This document shows positions 1 to 11,775 of a DNA stretch of 64,000 nt, piece after piece; positions within the stretch are counted from its first letter, which is position 1, and the number at the start of each line of letters is the position of its first letter. The stretch is from NCBI RefSeq assembly GCF_028502605.1, contig NC_079233.1:6014001-6078000 (forward strand), read 5' to 3'. This DNA comes from Trichoderma breve (taxonomy: Eukaryota > Ascomycota > Sordariomycetes > Hypocreales > Hypocreaceae). The notes beneath the pieces were generated by a model. That model made no database searches. It saw only the letters and a list, made by a program, of their open reading frames with translations, and was not told the DNA's origin. Position numbers and translations under genes: made by a program.

Positions 1-1607
1 CCAACAAAGAAATTTTTCTTTGAGAAAGGAGTGAAGCCTTTCGTCGTCTTTGAGATATTTGTCTTTCTCGAACCCTTCAAATTGGTAGCCCAAGACTAGA
101 TGCTCAACCCAGAATACGCAGCAATATCTTATGGGAAACAAGGGATCAGACCTGTTGTCTTTTGGGGATATCTCGTCTATGTGTATCCCGGGGTCTTCCA
201 GATCATATATGTCGTACTTTAGGACACTAAACATAGCTTCTAGTGAGGTTTCAAACATCTTGTAATGCTGGTGTAGAATGGGGAAGATACGTTGAGTTGC
301 ATTCTCCACGATATAATCTTTGGCTGATTGATGAATGAAGTATATAATATCTTCTCTGATCGATAGAATTGATCCACAGTCTTTCGCCATGTCGCGCATA
401 TCTCGTAAGTTGTATGTGGCTTTGAAGTGCTTGCTTTCCTTCCAATGGGAGTTGACGAAAACGAGAAGCTCTTCAAGATGGAGAGGTCTCTTGGCTGTAG
501 TGACAATTGAGAGTAGAACTTGACAGGCTTCTCGGCCTTTTCGCCCCAGTTTCTCAGTTCGGTCCAATATTAGACCGTAGAGATTTTCTAGGTCTTTGGG
601 TACCTCCTCCAACACGTCTTCCACCCTCCAATGGTCTGTATTGTGTAGCTGATCAACCACCAGTGCTACCCACAAGAAAGTGCCCTGAGCCTTGCTTTTT
701 AACATATCAAACGTTTTAGTTTGAAGCTGTTCATCATCTTTCAAGGCGTCGATTTCTTGAATGTGGTGGCTGATATATTCATCAATGGATATAGATATTT
801 GTTCAGCATTCTGCTTCAATTCCAGGATAAGCTTTTGAGGAACTTGGTCAAGCCCCTTCTCTATGTCTTTCTCATTCCGACTCGAAAGTAGCCACTTGAC
901 ACGGCCACTTGTTTTTATGATGAGATTGAGGAGACGTCTGCAATCTGTTATGCACTCATCAAGTGCATCAACAACACAGATGACATTTGTTAAGCCCGGA
1001 TCATTAGTGATAGTCTCAAAGATGTCGCATAGAATGACCAATGCATTAGGTCCATCCAGTTGGCCCTTGGGCCCATTCCCATGCCTCTCGCGAATACGCG
1101 AAAGGAGCGCTGGGTCTTGCTTCAGAAGCGATTGTATCAAACCGCCGACAACGGCTGCAGCGGTGTTGATCCTGTAGTCTGCGGCTTGGCAGAAGAAATA
1201 ACTTAGATTTTCGCTGTCGGAATTCTGTTCCAAGTCTTCGATGATGCCACAAAGCAACATTGTCTTGCCTTTTCCAGGATCTCCTTTAATCCAGAGGACA
1301 CCACTGTCTTTCGTATGGCGCCATTTGTTGAACTCTTCATGTTCTAAGATCCAACTAAACGAATCTTTCAAAAGAGGTCCTTTCAGCATTAAAATTCGTT
1401 TTTTATCATAAACAGGATCCGTTTTGCTGATTTCTTGGAGAAATAATCTGTCGGCATTTGAGGTATCTGTGCTGCTGGTAAGTTTCACGCCTTTACAAAT
1501 AACACAGGGAACATACCAGCATTGACCGTGATATGATTGCCATTGCCCTGATTGACAATCGCATTGTTTCCAACAGTATTTTCAGAGAAATTGCGAGAAT
1601 TTTCCAT
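1..1607 (-). CDS. NLR-like NACHT-domain NTPase, truncated by left window edge
   Basis: Two exons are supported: 1607-1517 and 1466 to the edge, with a 50-nt intron (GTATGT...ACAG) that joins the frames in phase. About 519 residues are visible and the C-terminus, probably repeats such as ankyrin or WD40, lies outside. The N-terminal 30 residues are rich in Asn and Gly (motif NQGNGNHITVN). Then comes the fungal NACHT lead-in (KTDPVYDKKR), Walker A GDPGKGKTM near 1255-1282 and a Walker B-like ICVVDALDEC near 960-990. Fungal proteins of this build act as STAND-type signal receptors, often in self/non-self recognition and programmed cell death. The N-terminal Asn/Gly stretch resembles the short motifs in such NLRs that replace a full effector domain; that role is inferred. 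No stop codon breaks the visible frame, so the gene looks intact here. Confidence 0.85.
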
Positions 1608-2288
1608 GTTTTGATGATCCTCTCGTTGATGAATCAATGTTTCATCCTATCGGGCATTAACATGTAGGTGACAAAATGATTTAGGCTGCGATCCCAACAG
1701 GTGCAGCCGACTTTTATAGAAGAGGCAGAGCCGCAGTACGTACATGTACTTGGGAATATGCCCAATAGGCTGAAAGCGTTACCTGCCAAGTTCCAGGCGT
1801 CTCTTCTGCATTTTTTTTATAGTAAGATACATACCTATGAGGCTGCAGCAGATAAGAAACTTGCAAATGAGCTGATATAATGACTCCTTGTTGGATGGCC
1901 GAGACGCCTTATTTTGGAGGCAAACTTCTCTCAGTCAAAACATAAAAGGAGATGAGCAAATCGCAGTTCGAAAAGGTACATAGCCTGCATTACGATAACT
2001 TCACATTGACTGCAACACAAGTGACCAAAAATGATTAAGAGAATAAAAGACGATGCACGTATAAACAATGGCTCCAAAGCCTAAACTGTAAGATTATCAT
2101 TCTTCCCGCCCCTGTCTAGTCTTTCCAGAGCCAGACACTGTTGTTAGCCTTTACATTACGGCCATCCCGAATTCCATTTCTACCGTACACCAGGGCATCA
2201 AAGTCTAATCGCCGGGTTGAAAAGGCCCCATCAATACCAAAAGAAGAGAGAACGTCATACTGTTTCAAATCGATGAAGATTTACACCA
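1608..2288. other. Intergenic: GH72 3' side and NLR 5' side
   Basis: No supported gene. Both flanking genes read leftward, so this interval should hold the GH72 3' UTR and the NLR promoter. The only open frames are short. I see no repeat or RNA gene. Confidence 0.6.
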
Positions 2289-3785
2289 TTAGAGAAGAAG
2301 GGTGCCGAACAGGGTGAAGGCCAAAGTCAAACCAGACACGATGAATGGTGCCTTGTCCAGGGGACTATGGGAGAAGGAGCCAGCAGCGCTGTCGGATTCC
2401 GTCTCGGAGGCAGATCCGGATGTGCTAGTAGGAGAAGCCGTACCGCCCGTTACACTAGCCGTTGCGGTACCGCTATCAGCGGCGTTCTGAGAGCCATCGC
2501 CGCCAAGGCCAGGGCCGGAACCAGCACCCTTCTTCATGAACTTGTTGGCAGCTTCAGGCATCTCGGGGATCAGGCTGGGGTCGACGTTCCAGGTAGAGTC
2601 CTTGGGCGGGCACTTGGCAGCGTGACTAGAGCTGGCAGCGCCGCCGGAACCGGTAGGAGTCGGGTTATCAGCCAAGGCACTCTTGAAAAGATTGTACTCG
2701 TCCGACTTGGAGATGGAGTCACCCTTGATAGTGACAATTCCATAGTCGTTGTCTTCCTTTGAGTATTCGTACATGATGCCACCGGAGTAGACTTCGCTCA
2801 TCTGCGAGCTCATGAGGGCAGACAGCTCCTCAAACTTGCGAGGGCGGTTCTTGATACAACCCCACTCGGACAAGCTGGGAAACATGTTAGCATTTTGTGA
2901 AAGAGTGATAGGGATAGTACACATACAAGATGGGAATGCCGTAGTCGGTAAAATTCTTAACCTTTTGGTCCCAACCAGAGGTCTTGAAGTCGCTGTTGCA
3001 CCAAGAGTAATCATTAAAGGCAAAGAAATCAGATCGCTCATCATCACTGCCACAGTTCATGTACATGGCCGTCTGCATGCGGTTGGAGGAAACGTCGGCG
3101 GCGGAGTATCCAACGGGAACCTTGCGGAGTCCTCGAGAGTTGATGTAGTTCTTCATGTCACGAGTGACAGCCTTGACATAGGGAGCAGACTTGTCGGTTC
3201 CAGGCTCGTCGTTGATGACCTCGTTGCCAGAGAAGAAGGCCAGCGTGTTGTCATACTTGGCAAACATCTCAACAGTAGCAAAAACGCTCTGAAGATACAT
3301 GGTGTTGTAGGAGGGTCCGGGCTTAAGACGGTTGATAGAGTAGCCTGGGTTGTTGACGTCAAGAACCAAGTAGATGCCGGCATCGGCGAGGGCGTTCATG
3401 CACTGGTCGTGATCCTTGGAGTTGTCGACAGCGTAAACACGAATAGTGTTGACGCCAAGGTCCTGGAAGTTCTTGATATCTCGGAGACAGGTCTTGGGGT
3501 CAGCGAGAGGATCCTCGTTGGCAGCAGCACCACCGGGCTGGTAGTCAATACCACGAAGGTAGAAGCGCTTGCCGTCAGCCCAGAAAGCTATAGGAGTTCA
3601 AATATGTCAACAATGTATTCGGGTCGAATGAAGTGGATGGCAATATTGTTTTACTAACCATTTCCAGAGGCCGAAACAGCGGGCAGCGAAGCTCTCTTGG
3701 ATGGAGGGCTGTCCTTTGAAGGGGTGGGAGAAGCCATGACGGCGCCAAGGCCGGCAACGGCTGAGAGAAGAGCGAGTCCCTTCAT
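2289..3785 (-). CDS. GPI-anchored 1,3-beta-glucanosyltransferase (GH72, Gel/Gas family)
   Basis: Exons 3785-3659, 3587-2927 and 2874-2289 join in phase to 457 residues. Enzymes of this family cut beta-1,3-glucan internally and transfer the new end to another chain, lengthening cell-wall glucan at the outer face of the plasma membrane. A signal peptide is visible (residues 1-18, ending near VMASP). The acid/base Glu sits in SGNEVIND (about Glu165) and the nucleophile in FLSEWGC (about Glu266). The second intron falls two residues before that motif. A Ser/Thr/Gly-rich stretch and a hydrophobic tail (LTLAFTLFGTLLL) form a GPI-attachment signal. No cysteine-rich X8/CBM43 module is present, so it is of the Gel1-like, not Gas1-like, build. 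The start is chosen because it gives the signal peptide directly. Confidence 0.95.
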
Positions 3786-6501
3786 GGTGACGCCAATTGC
3801 TGATGGATGAGTAGTGAAATGGCACAAATGGATAAATCGCCGGCAGATGAGAGCAGGCAAAATGTATGGATAGATGGATGAGTCTCTGTAAAGAGTGGAA
3901 GGGAGCTGGATCAAGTCGAGTCCGAGAATTATACGATAGATTGGCTAACGAAAAAGACGAAGAAGGAGGGAAAGAAAGAAGAAGCGAAAAGACGCCGCAG
4001 TAACGAGAGAGAGCTGTGGAAAACGAGTGAAGAAAGAAGTTGGTTGGAAAGCTCTGGGCGGGAAGGAGAAGATGTTTCGGAAAGAAGAGGGAGGGAGAGA
4101 AGGGCAGGAAGATAAAAGGGCAGCTGGAATGGAGGGCTAAATATTAATACCTACCACAAACCACGAAAAAAACCACAACACCACAACCTGACGTGACTTG
4201 ACTGGATTTGATTTGTTCCCCCATGCGTGACCCGACCCTGTACAAGGCAAGACAAGGCCATTTCATTTAGCGGGCCCCCCGGAGCTGTCCATCACTGACT
4301 GATTGAGTCGGGGCACAAACATTCACCATCCCATTGACCACAGCTTGCGAGGCATCAAGCCGCCAGACGGGCCAAAGCTTCCAATGGCTGGCCCGCGAAT
4401 GTCGCACACGAGCCCACATGGAGACGAGGTGGATGATCCACCGACCGACCGACGCCACTACGACCTACGAAACCGCCAGCTCAAGCATGAAATGTAGGGA
4501 GGGAGACAAAGGAGGGCGAAGCTGCGAGGTTGGGATGGGCAGACAGTGTGAGACACTGCGCGGAGAGGCCCTCAACCAAGTTTTTTTTTGTAACCTGCTC
4601 AAGTTACAGCCAGTGCAGATCAGCTCAAGCTCAGCTGAGTTCAAGCTGGGTAACAAAAAGTTATGCACCTCATTCACAATGGGACATCAGCAAAAGAAAA
4701 AAAAAAATAAACAAAAAAACTCAATTGGATTAAAGCTGAAGCTACTCCAGGATGGGATTGTCCATGCAGAGGCGATGCCAAAGTCTATTTGCGATGCCAC
4801 CTCCTGCTATCTCTCGTATTACCCCGAACCCGCAGCCAATTGGCGACCTGAGCCGACCAAAGATTCGGTTAAACACGAGAGAAGAGGGCTGCGTCGATGC
4901 TTGGACGGGCATAGCCAAAGGTACGCGTTTGCATCCGGTGACATATACCGATCGTCATCGGTCCACCATGCCCCTTGGCCTAGATTCTTGATTTCTTGCT
5001 TGTATGCTTGTTTGTTTCTTTTAATAGCCTCGACCTTTTTATTCCATGGACGCCTTATCTATCAATTGTTTTATCACGAGTCGAATATTCTCGGAATTTT
5101 CTACCGGGAGCTCGGCATCGGCTACAATCGACCAACTCATCTCAATAAACACCCAAATCCATCACAATTCAGAGTGGACCGTGACTCCATCTTGATAGGC
5201 CGCCGCTCTCGAAACTTGAAACTCGGTCGTCGTGTGTGGATGCTCCGAATAAAGCCTCCAAGGTTATTTGTTCCCGCACCACCCCTGCTAAAGGCCCCTC
5301 TCGCACGCACATCGAATCCACTCTCCACCGTCTGCTTCTCGAAGCCATACGGCTTGGATCTCCAGTGCAGAACGAAAATAGATACGAGTACAGTATGATC
5401 AGTCGGTTCATTGATACGGTTACTAGAAGCATAAAATAGACGGCGGTTTCGTGCTGCATGCTAATGCAGTTAAGTGCAATTATTGCCTTAAGGTTCTTAC
5501 GAGTATACCTACCTTCAACCCATCGACACACTGAAGGAAGCAGCTTCAATATCGAATACACCAAAAGGCTGCCCTATCGGAGCATCTCCAACATCCTTCC
5601 GCCTCGGCTTGCCTCTTTCGTCCTCACCTTAAAATTAAGAACAAAGTCAAGCCTCTGTCAAGGTACCAAAATAAAATCCCGGAAGGATCAAATCCCTTCC
5701 ACCAAGCGCCACCTTCACAGGGAATCTCCCTGCCCGCACAGATCCAAACCCACAAAAACCTTCTGATCTTCAGGGGCCATCACCATCTTTAGTTGTTTTG
5801 AACAAACGCTTGACACTTGTATCTAGACAAGCAAGACAAGCTAGAGTCATCACAGAAAGCTTGTTGGCTCAACGTTAATGCCGCTAAGCTTCACCGGCTT
5901 TTTTGAGACATTCTGAGGTGCGGAAATTTGAATCGGCGTGGCGATCTTGCTATGCTCGTCAGTTGCTTTCGCCTTGCGCCTTGATTTAATCTCCCATCGG
6001 ATTCTCCTAGATAGAGTAGATGAAGCTTAGAATGTCAAAAACGGGAAACCCCTGGCTATCATTTCCGGATGCAAAGAACTCTGCATTGTTGATGAAAAGC
6101 TAGCGAGGTGTAAAGGGGAAGTTGTATTTCTTGCTTCATGGTCAAATCTTCAAGATGCAGATTATCATCTGCCAAGAACTGAACAGGCATTCCCCCATTA
6201 CATCACACAGAAAGCAATAAGCTATGTACCTATGGCTGTATACCAAACCTAGAATTGCTCACCTTCAGGTCATCCAACCTCAGCATACTCAATCGTAGTC
6301 ACAGTAGAAAGCGTCAAAGTAGAGGTCATAACATTCATATTCACATTCATCACCCCTTCCGCATCTATTCTTCCCAATCTCCAGCAACAAAAAGAAAGGC
6401 TGAAGAAAAAAAAAAGAGTTCATAATCTTTAGATAGCATCAAACCGCTCTATCCGTCATTGTTTTTTACCCAACAAAGCCATAACACTGCCCGCAAAAGC
6501 T
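3786..6501. other. Intergenic, about 2.7 kb: GH72 promoter and OSH3 3' region
   Basis: No supported gene. The first 350 bases are strongly A/G-rich, which is C/T-rich on the GH72 coding strand and typical of fungal leaders. There are T (near 4581) and A (near 4696) homopolymers. A long open frame at 4334-5398 is discussed under rejected items. Confidence 0.55.
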
Positions 6502-9500
6502 CTACTCCCCAGGCACGCTGAAAATCTCCTCAATGCCAGTCCAAGCACCCTTTGCACGCTCTTCCCAGTAGCTGTCCTTGCCCGTCTTGATCCTCCACAC
6601 TTCCTCTCCCTCCGGAGACTCTTCCGCCTTGACGAACCACCGTGGCTTGTGCTGCTCGCCTCGCTCTTCCAAGACGCGGCGACGAGCTCGCTGTGCTTCC
6701 TCCAGTTTGACCTTCCAGATCTCGGCCTCGTCTAGGTTGCCCTGCTCGGCGAGTCGCTGATCCTGACGCAATCTGCAGTCGGTCGGCGGCAGCTTGCCCT
6801 TCTCAATCTCTGTGATTTCGTTAAGCGAGGCTGCGAATGCCGTCATTCCATACGTCTGGGTAGGATTGTCCACCATTTTGCCGACATGCCAAATCTCTTC
6901 GCCTCCTGATTTTCCAGGGCCGGCCGTCTTGAGTCCGTTAGTCCAGGTGCCGGTGAGTCCACTGCCCGTGTTGCCGCCATCTGGTCCAAACGTCTCCACA
7001 TTGACATCTTCGGCTCTTCCACCAAACATGCCCTTGCTTCTAAACTCAACGGCTGCTTTGTGGCCGGTCGAGTCGTTGGTCACATTCATCGTTCCGACAG
7101 GCTCCACGTACTTCTCGCCCATTACCACGTTTCGCAAAAACATCGTGGCAATGTTCCACGAGTACAGCTCGTCTGATCCGTCTGACAGTCGCAGCACAAC
7201 TCTTACACGACCATCAGTCGTAATCTCGGCACTTTTGCCCCAAAACTTCTGACCTGGGGCGGCAGATTGAGAGAGCGACCAACTGGCAGATTCAGCTTGC
7301 ATAGCCAACTTGACAGGTCGATGTTGAACCTTCTCCACAAGCAAGCGGAAGCCGCCAGGGGTTTCCTTGTTCGAACGCACCAATTCAAACGTCTCTCCCA
7401 GCAGAGGGTTAAACGGCTTGCGGATAGCTCGCTCCTTGGCACGACCACTGCTAAACTGTGAGACGGCAAAGGCGGTAACGTACAGCAGTCGCTCGGTTAC
7501 CGATCCGCGCTTAGCAGCCTGGTCCAAAAGCTGCGCATATTCTAGTTGCTCTGCAATCTTCTGTAGCAGGGAGATGGGCTCGTTGGCGGAAACGGGCATG
7601 CTGATGGTACTAAGATCTTTGCCAACATTCTTCCGAACAAACGCAATCAGACTGGGGGGCAAAACCATCGCAGGCGGTATCCCGGTTCTTCGGCCAACTG
7701 TGACATCAAGAGGCAACGGAACAAGACTCTTTGGTTTGGCTGGAAATAGCGCGTTTGCGCCACCACTGCGCACCTCCTCCTCTTCGACGGATGAAATAGA
7801 CGAGTTATCATGCGAAGAGGCATCATCAGCGTCTGACTCGTGCGGCTCATCGTCGCTGGCATCAATCTTGACGACCCTTGTAGCATCTTCAGCGTCAAAG
7901 AATTCATCTCCTGTAGAGGTAGTATCCAAGCTCAGGCGAGAGGCGGCATCAGCAGACTTGGGCACCGGTATCCGGCGTCGTTTGCTGTTGTTGATGAGAA
8001 TGGTGAATTCACTGACAACAGAATCGAGGTCGGCCAGCAAAGCCGCGCAATGATCCTGCAAAGATTTTTCCTCCTGGGTCGCCCCTTTAGACCTGCGCTT
8101 GTTCGCATCAGTGTGGTCTTCGATCGTTGCTGAATCCGGCCGCAGCGTCGGAGGGGTTGAGGCCGATACGGAGTTACTAGACTTGCGTTTCCAGAAGGAC
8201 TTCTTCTCCGCTGCATCGCCACTTTCATCAATAGCACTCCCCGGTGGACCCAGGAAGTGGTGCGATGACGAAGACGTCGGTCTCGGTAGTGCCGCAACCT
8301 CCTTGGTTAGACGGCGCAGCGCATCACGAGTTCCAACAACGCGGCTAACCAGGGTTTCGACCTGCTGCCATTCAACCTCTTCGTCGCGGCCTCCATGGTG
8401 GCCAGCAAGGTTGTCTTGCTGTAGAGTGCGGTTGTCAACCTGCAAGCCAAGCTTTGGCTGCTGCGGCTGGCTTTCAAGGCCTCTCGCCAATTTGCTCGCC
8501 TTTTCAAGAGCTCGAGCCCAATCTTGAAATTCCTTGTCGTTGGGCGCTTTGAGGTGCCATACTTCAGCACCGGAATCTATGCTAATTTCCCTTCTTCTCT
8601 CATCGGCAGCAATGGCAGCCAAGCTCAATGGAATTGCTCCACGAAGAGCAGAGGAATTCCTGTTGTAGTAATAAGACAGGGTGCAGGTAGAGTAATCGAG
8701 GGAAAAGAAGCGTCTAGCATAACCCTGTCCCTTCTTACGTCTTCTCTTTGAAAGTGTTCCAACATGGTAATTGGCCGGCATAGTTGCTTCGGATACAGTG
8801 CGCGCATGGCCCTTGCTCGGGTGGCTGTGGAAGCTATCCACAGAGGCAGAGGGATCTCCCTCTCGGGTTGGCGGACTGCCATGCATACCCAAGCTGGTCT
8901 GGCTAGCATTCGGCATCTGCAGATTCGGGAGATGGTTGGCGCTCTGTGGAGCCGCACCGGTAGGATATGTCAGGACGACAAATGTGGCTGTCTTGGACGT
9001 TTGCTTGGAAAAGGTGTTGTCAAAGACCAGGCCATACATGCCCGTCTGCCCGAGGGGCACGTCGTAAGCCCCCATGGACACCTTGTCCGCCTCGCACTTC
9101 CCAAACCATTTTATCGATATAAAGCCCTTGCTGGAGAGGAGATCCTGCGCCGTGACATCTTTCTTGGCAAATCGGCTCGCTTTGCCCTCTGCAAGTTCTT
9201 GTGAGCTATTGGAGTCGAAACCGTCGCCGGCCGTGGAGGAGAGACCCGTAGCACCGCTGCCGGGGTGTTTAACGATGCCGAAGTTTCTAGATGGTTTCAC
9301 GGTCAATTAGGATTCACAGCAGAGTGCATTCGACTCTATAGAGCAGCAGCTACTCACATGGACTTTTTATGTGGTTGTACACTCCAGGAGAGGGTGTTCC
9401 CCTCCTCGACCTTGACCCAGCGGACAATGTAGGACTACATGATTTCCAGTCAGCCTTCTGCAGCCCGTTGCAGCTCGTTGCAGCCTTGGGAGGGAGGATT

Positions 9501-9548
9501 GAGAGACCATACCCTGCTATGGACCTCTAGTCTCTCTATGCCGGCCAT
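6502..9548 (-). CDS. OSH3: Oxysterol-binding-related protein, Osh3 type (GOLD-PH-FFAT-ORD)
   Basis: Exons 9548-9513, 9434-9358 and 9286-6502 give 965 residues. Osh3-type proteins act at ER-plasma membrane contacts in phosphoinositide (PI4P) regulation. The N-terminus (residues 1-150) is a GOLD-like domain with the typical opening WSVQPHKKSINFGIVKHPG, which only appears once the two small 5' exons are joined. A PH domain follows at about 214-306 (GTLSKRRRKKGQGYARRFFSL). An FFAT motif, EFFDAED, at about 499-505 predicts binding to the ER receptor VAP/Scs2. The lipid-binding ORD spans about 556-965 with KPFNPLLGETFE. The usual EQVSHHPP signature reads EKVQHRP here, so the second His of the PI4P-binding pair is Arg (residue about 694). 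Whether this is normal for the clade I cannot test. The family call is firm; the exact ortholog name is inferred from domain order. Confidence 0.93.
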
Positions 9549-11775
9549 TGCTCCTGAAATGTCTCCAGCAAAGGCTCCGGCGTCAGTTGTGTAGCAGAGG
9601 GTCGCGAAACAGGCTGCGTTGTTTAAAGCTCTTGTTCCATGGCAAAGCTCCCTGTATGTTCCAGATCTGCCGTCGGATTCGTCGGTTGGGGCTCAGACAA
9701 AGCAGAAGCGAGCTGACTGAGCAGATAAGTGAGATGGTTTGTGGCTGGGAAGCGTCTTTAAAGGGTGAGGTTTGGGCGAGATGGAGCTGAAGCTCTGGAC
9801 AGACCACGTTAACTGTCGGGCTGTCAACGTGTTTGGCCTAGCTGGTAGGTGCTGGCCGCCCACGGGGTTGTGGCTGGGGAGAATTAGCAGCCGGGCGGGC
9901 GGGTTATGCAGTGGCTGAGTTCCAGGGTCCAATCCCACTCCCTCGCGCTGTTTTGTTTAGAGCAGAGTTCAGTAAGCCCGTCGGTGACATACAAGTAATA
10001 CAATATAGGCCCGTAGGATTGGAAGGTTGGCCGCCGTCAGCATCCAAGACCTTGCTGGGTCTTTCTTTCTAATAAATGATCTGTGACATACCAGCGTCCG
10101 GCCCTTTCGGCGGCTGGGCTCGGACGGCGAACACGCTGGGAAACGGAACAAGCGCGGCGATTTGAGGGATGGCGCAAGGCACGGCGGATGTATCCGAGCC
10201 GCCAGTTGGCAGTTGACCAATTTCGCGAGCGGACTCACGGCCATTATTTTTTCTTTGTCATCTGGGGATTGGAATAGCTTTTACCTGAGTCGTAGTAGGC
10301 TTATGGGTGACCTCTGCGTCAGTGGCACCACCACGGCGTCGACGGGTACCGAGGCCAGACTCTAGGAGGCAAAGTCAGGCCGACTTCATCCACGGAGGTT
10401 GCTTAACCTAGACTCCGACCGTGGAGAGAACCAATAGGCCGGCAAGGCCGGACCCTCGGATCGAGGACACGTGAGTGACAGCGGATGGGAGTTTTAAAGG
10501 TCCTGACCGAGCATATGTGATTTGTGTGTATGCCGATGGCATATCCGGAGGTGGTCGGGTGTCCCGGTGGCTAACAGCCGTGGAGGACTATCGCGATCCA
10601 GAACTGCTCTGCAAGCCATCAGACGAAGATAAATCGGATACACAAAAACTCCACGCGATCATAAGTGTGGGTATGAGGGCATTTGGAATTCTTCATGACC
10701 AAAGGACAACCCGCCAAATTTACTTTGATTTGAGAGAAAAAGAAATCGTAGCATAGCGACACCCGTACCGAGAGCCTCGAGTGCTGCTGAGGGTCATCGC
10801 GAGCTGCCATCAAGTTATGTTACCTTTATGCTTGCTAATAAACGGACAACGTAGTTGCCAGCCGCTGCCGACCGGAAAATTCTCCATAACCGAGCCATTC
10901 ACCTGGAACCAGTCATCTGTGCATTGCATTGCCTTGCCTCTTCCAGATCGAGAGCCTCGCATCTCCTGGTGATTCATCCGCACATGGCTTCCACGTTCGT
11001 CTCCAGACTATTGATTGTTTGCAATCCCAGCCTTATCGATTAGCCCCGCCGCGACGGGTCTTTTGTCGGCGCCTTGAGTCCATTTTTGGCGCCCAAATAC
11101 GAAGGATGCAGCGCTACCAACACCGCTGAAGCGCAGAGCCAGGGCCGCTAACTCGCCTCGAGCACAGGCGTCTGCACAGGCGTCTGCAGGCCCTGAGCCA
11201 GCGCTTCCAAGGCTCTCTGGAACAATTGGGGCCTATCCACAAATGCTGTGGCGCGGTGCTTGGCCCTTCTGCTAGCCCAGGCTGGTCGTGTGGCATCTGC
11301 AGGCTAAAACCAACGTCGGGTAATGATTCGATGCTTCTCCTTTTCCCCAGTGGGTAGTCCGAAATCGAATCGCATCACCCATGAATCGCTTGCCTCGCTA
11401 GCACCATTTTCTTTGTGCTTTCTCCTCGTCTCTTTTTTGACTTGTTGTTCCGTGCCTTGCTTTTCTTTCTCCGCCCATCTACGAGCTGTCTGCTGGCATC
11501 GACGTTCTCGTTTGGTTCCTTTCCTTTGCCAGCTCCTGCACGGCCCCTCCTTGCCCGTCTCCATCGCCATGACCCTTGTCTGATTCCAAAGCCTCATCTT
11601 ACAGCCAGCCGTCGAAAATCGAATAGGCCCGTTTGGGTCTCCAATTGCTTGGACACGGCGAGCACCCCGGTCCTCTTACGCCTGAGCCTTCACGCGCGCA
11701 TTTGTCTCTGCTACCCATTACTGTACACTCGCTTGGACTCGACGCAGAACATCGCTAGAGAGCCACGACAGCGTC
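9549..11775. promoter_or_regulatory. Divergent intergenic region between OSH3 and ArfGAP genes
   Basis: No supported gene in about 2.2 kb. It separates two divergently read genes and must hold both promoters. Visible: a CACGTG E-box-like site at 10468-10473, a GGCCGG-CAA-GGCCGG direct repeat ending near 10451, an exact 12-bp tandem duplication GCACAGGCGTCT at 11162-11185, and a long C/T-rich stretch from about 11380 to 11570 that probably belongs to the ArfGAP leader. None of these has a known role here. Confidence 0.5.

Noticed and set aside
2812..3657. 281-codon antisense frame over the GH72 gene
   Set aside because: It mirrors the codon bias of the conserved sense gene and crosses its introns without sites of its own. 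Val/Gly-rich shadow.
4334..5398. Open frame of 354 codons on the plus strand with a hydrophobic stretch
   Set aside because: It contains homopolymer-encoded Lys runs, no recognisable domain, poor start context and lies in the upstream region of the GH72 gene; other frames are similarly open nearby. Probably chance.
1..9548. NLR, GH72 and Osh3 genes as a defence or biosynthetic cluster
   Set aside because: They have unrelated known roles, separate promoters and large spacers; same strand alone is not evidence.
10475..10756. 93-codon frame upstream of the ArfGAP gene
   Set aside because: Starts with GTG, no similarity known to me, no splice partners and lies in a divergent promoter region.
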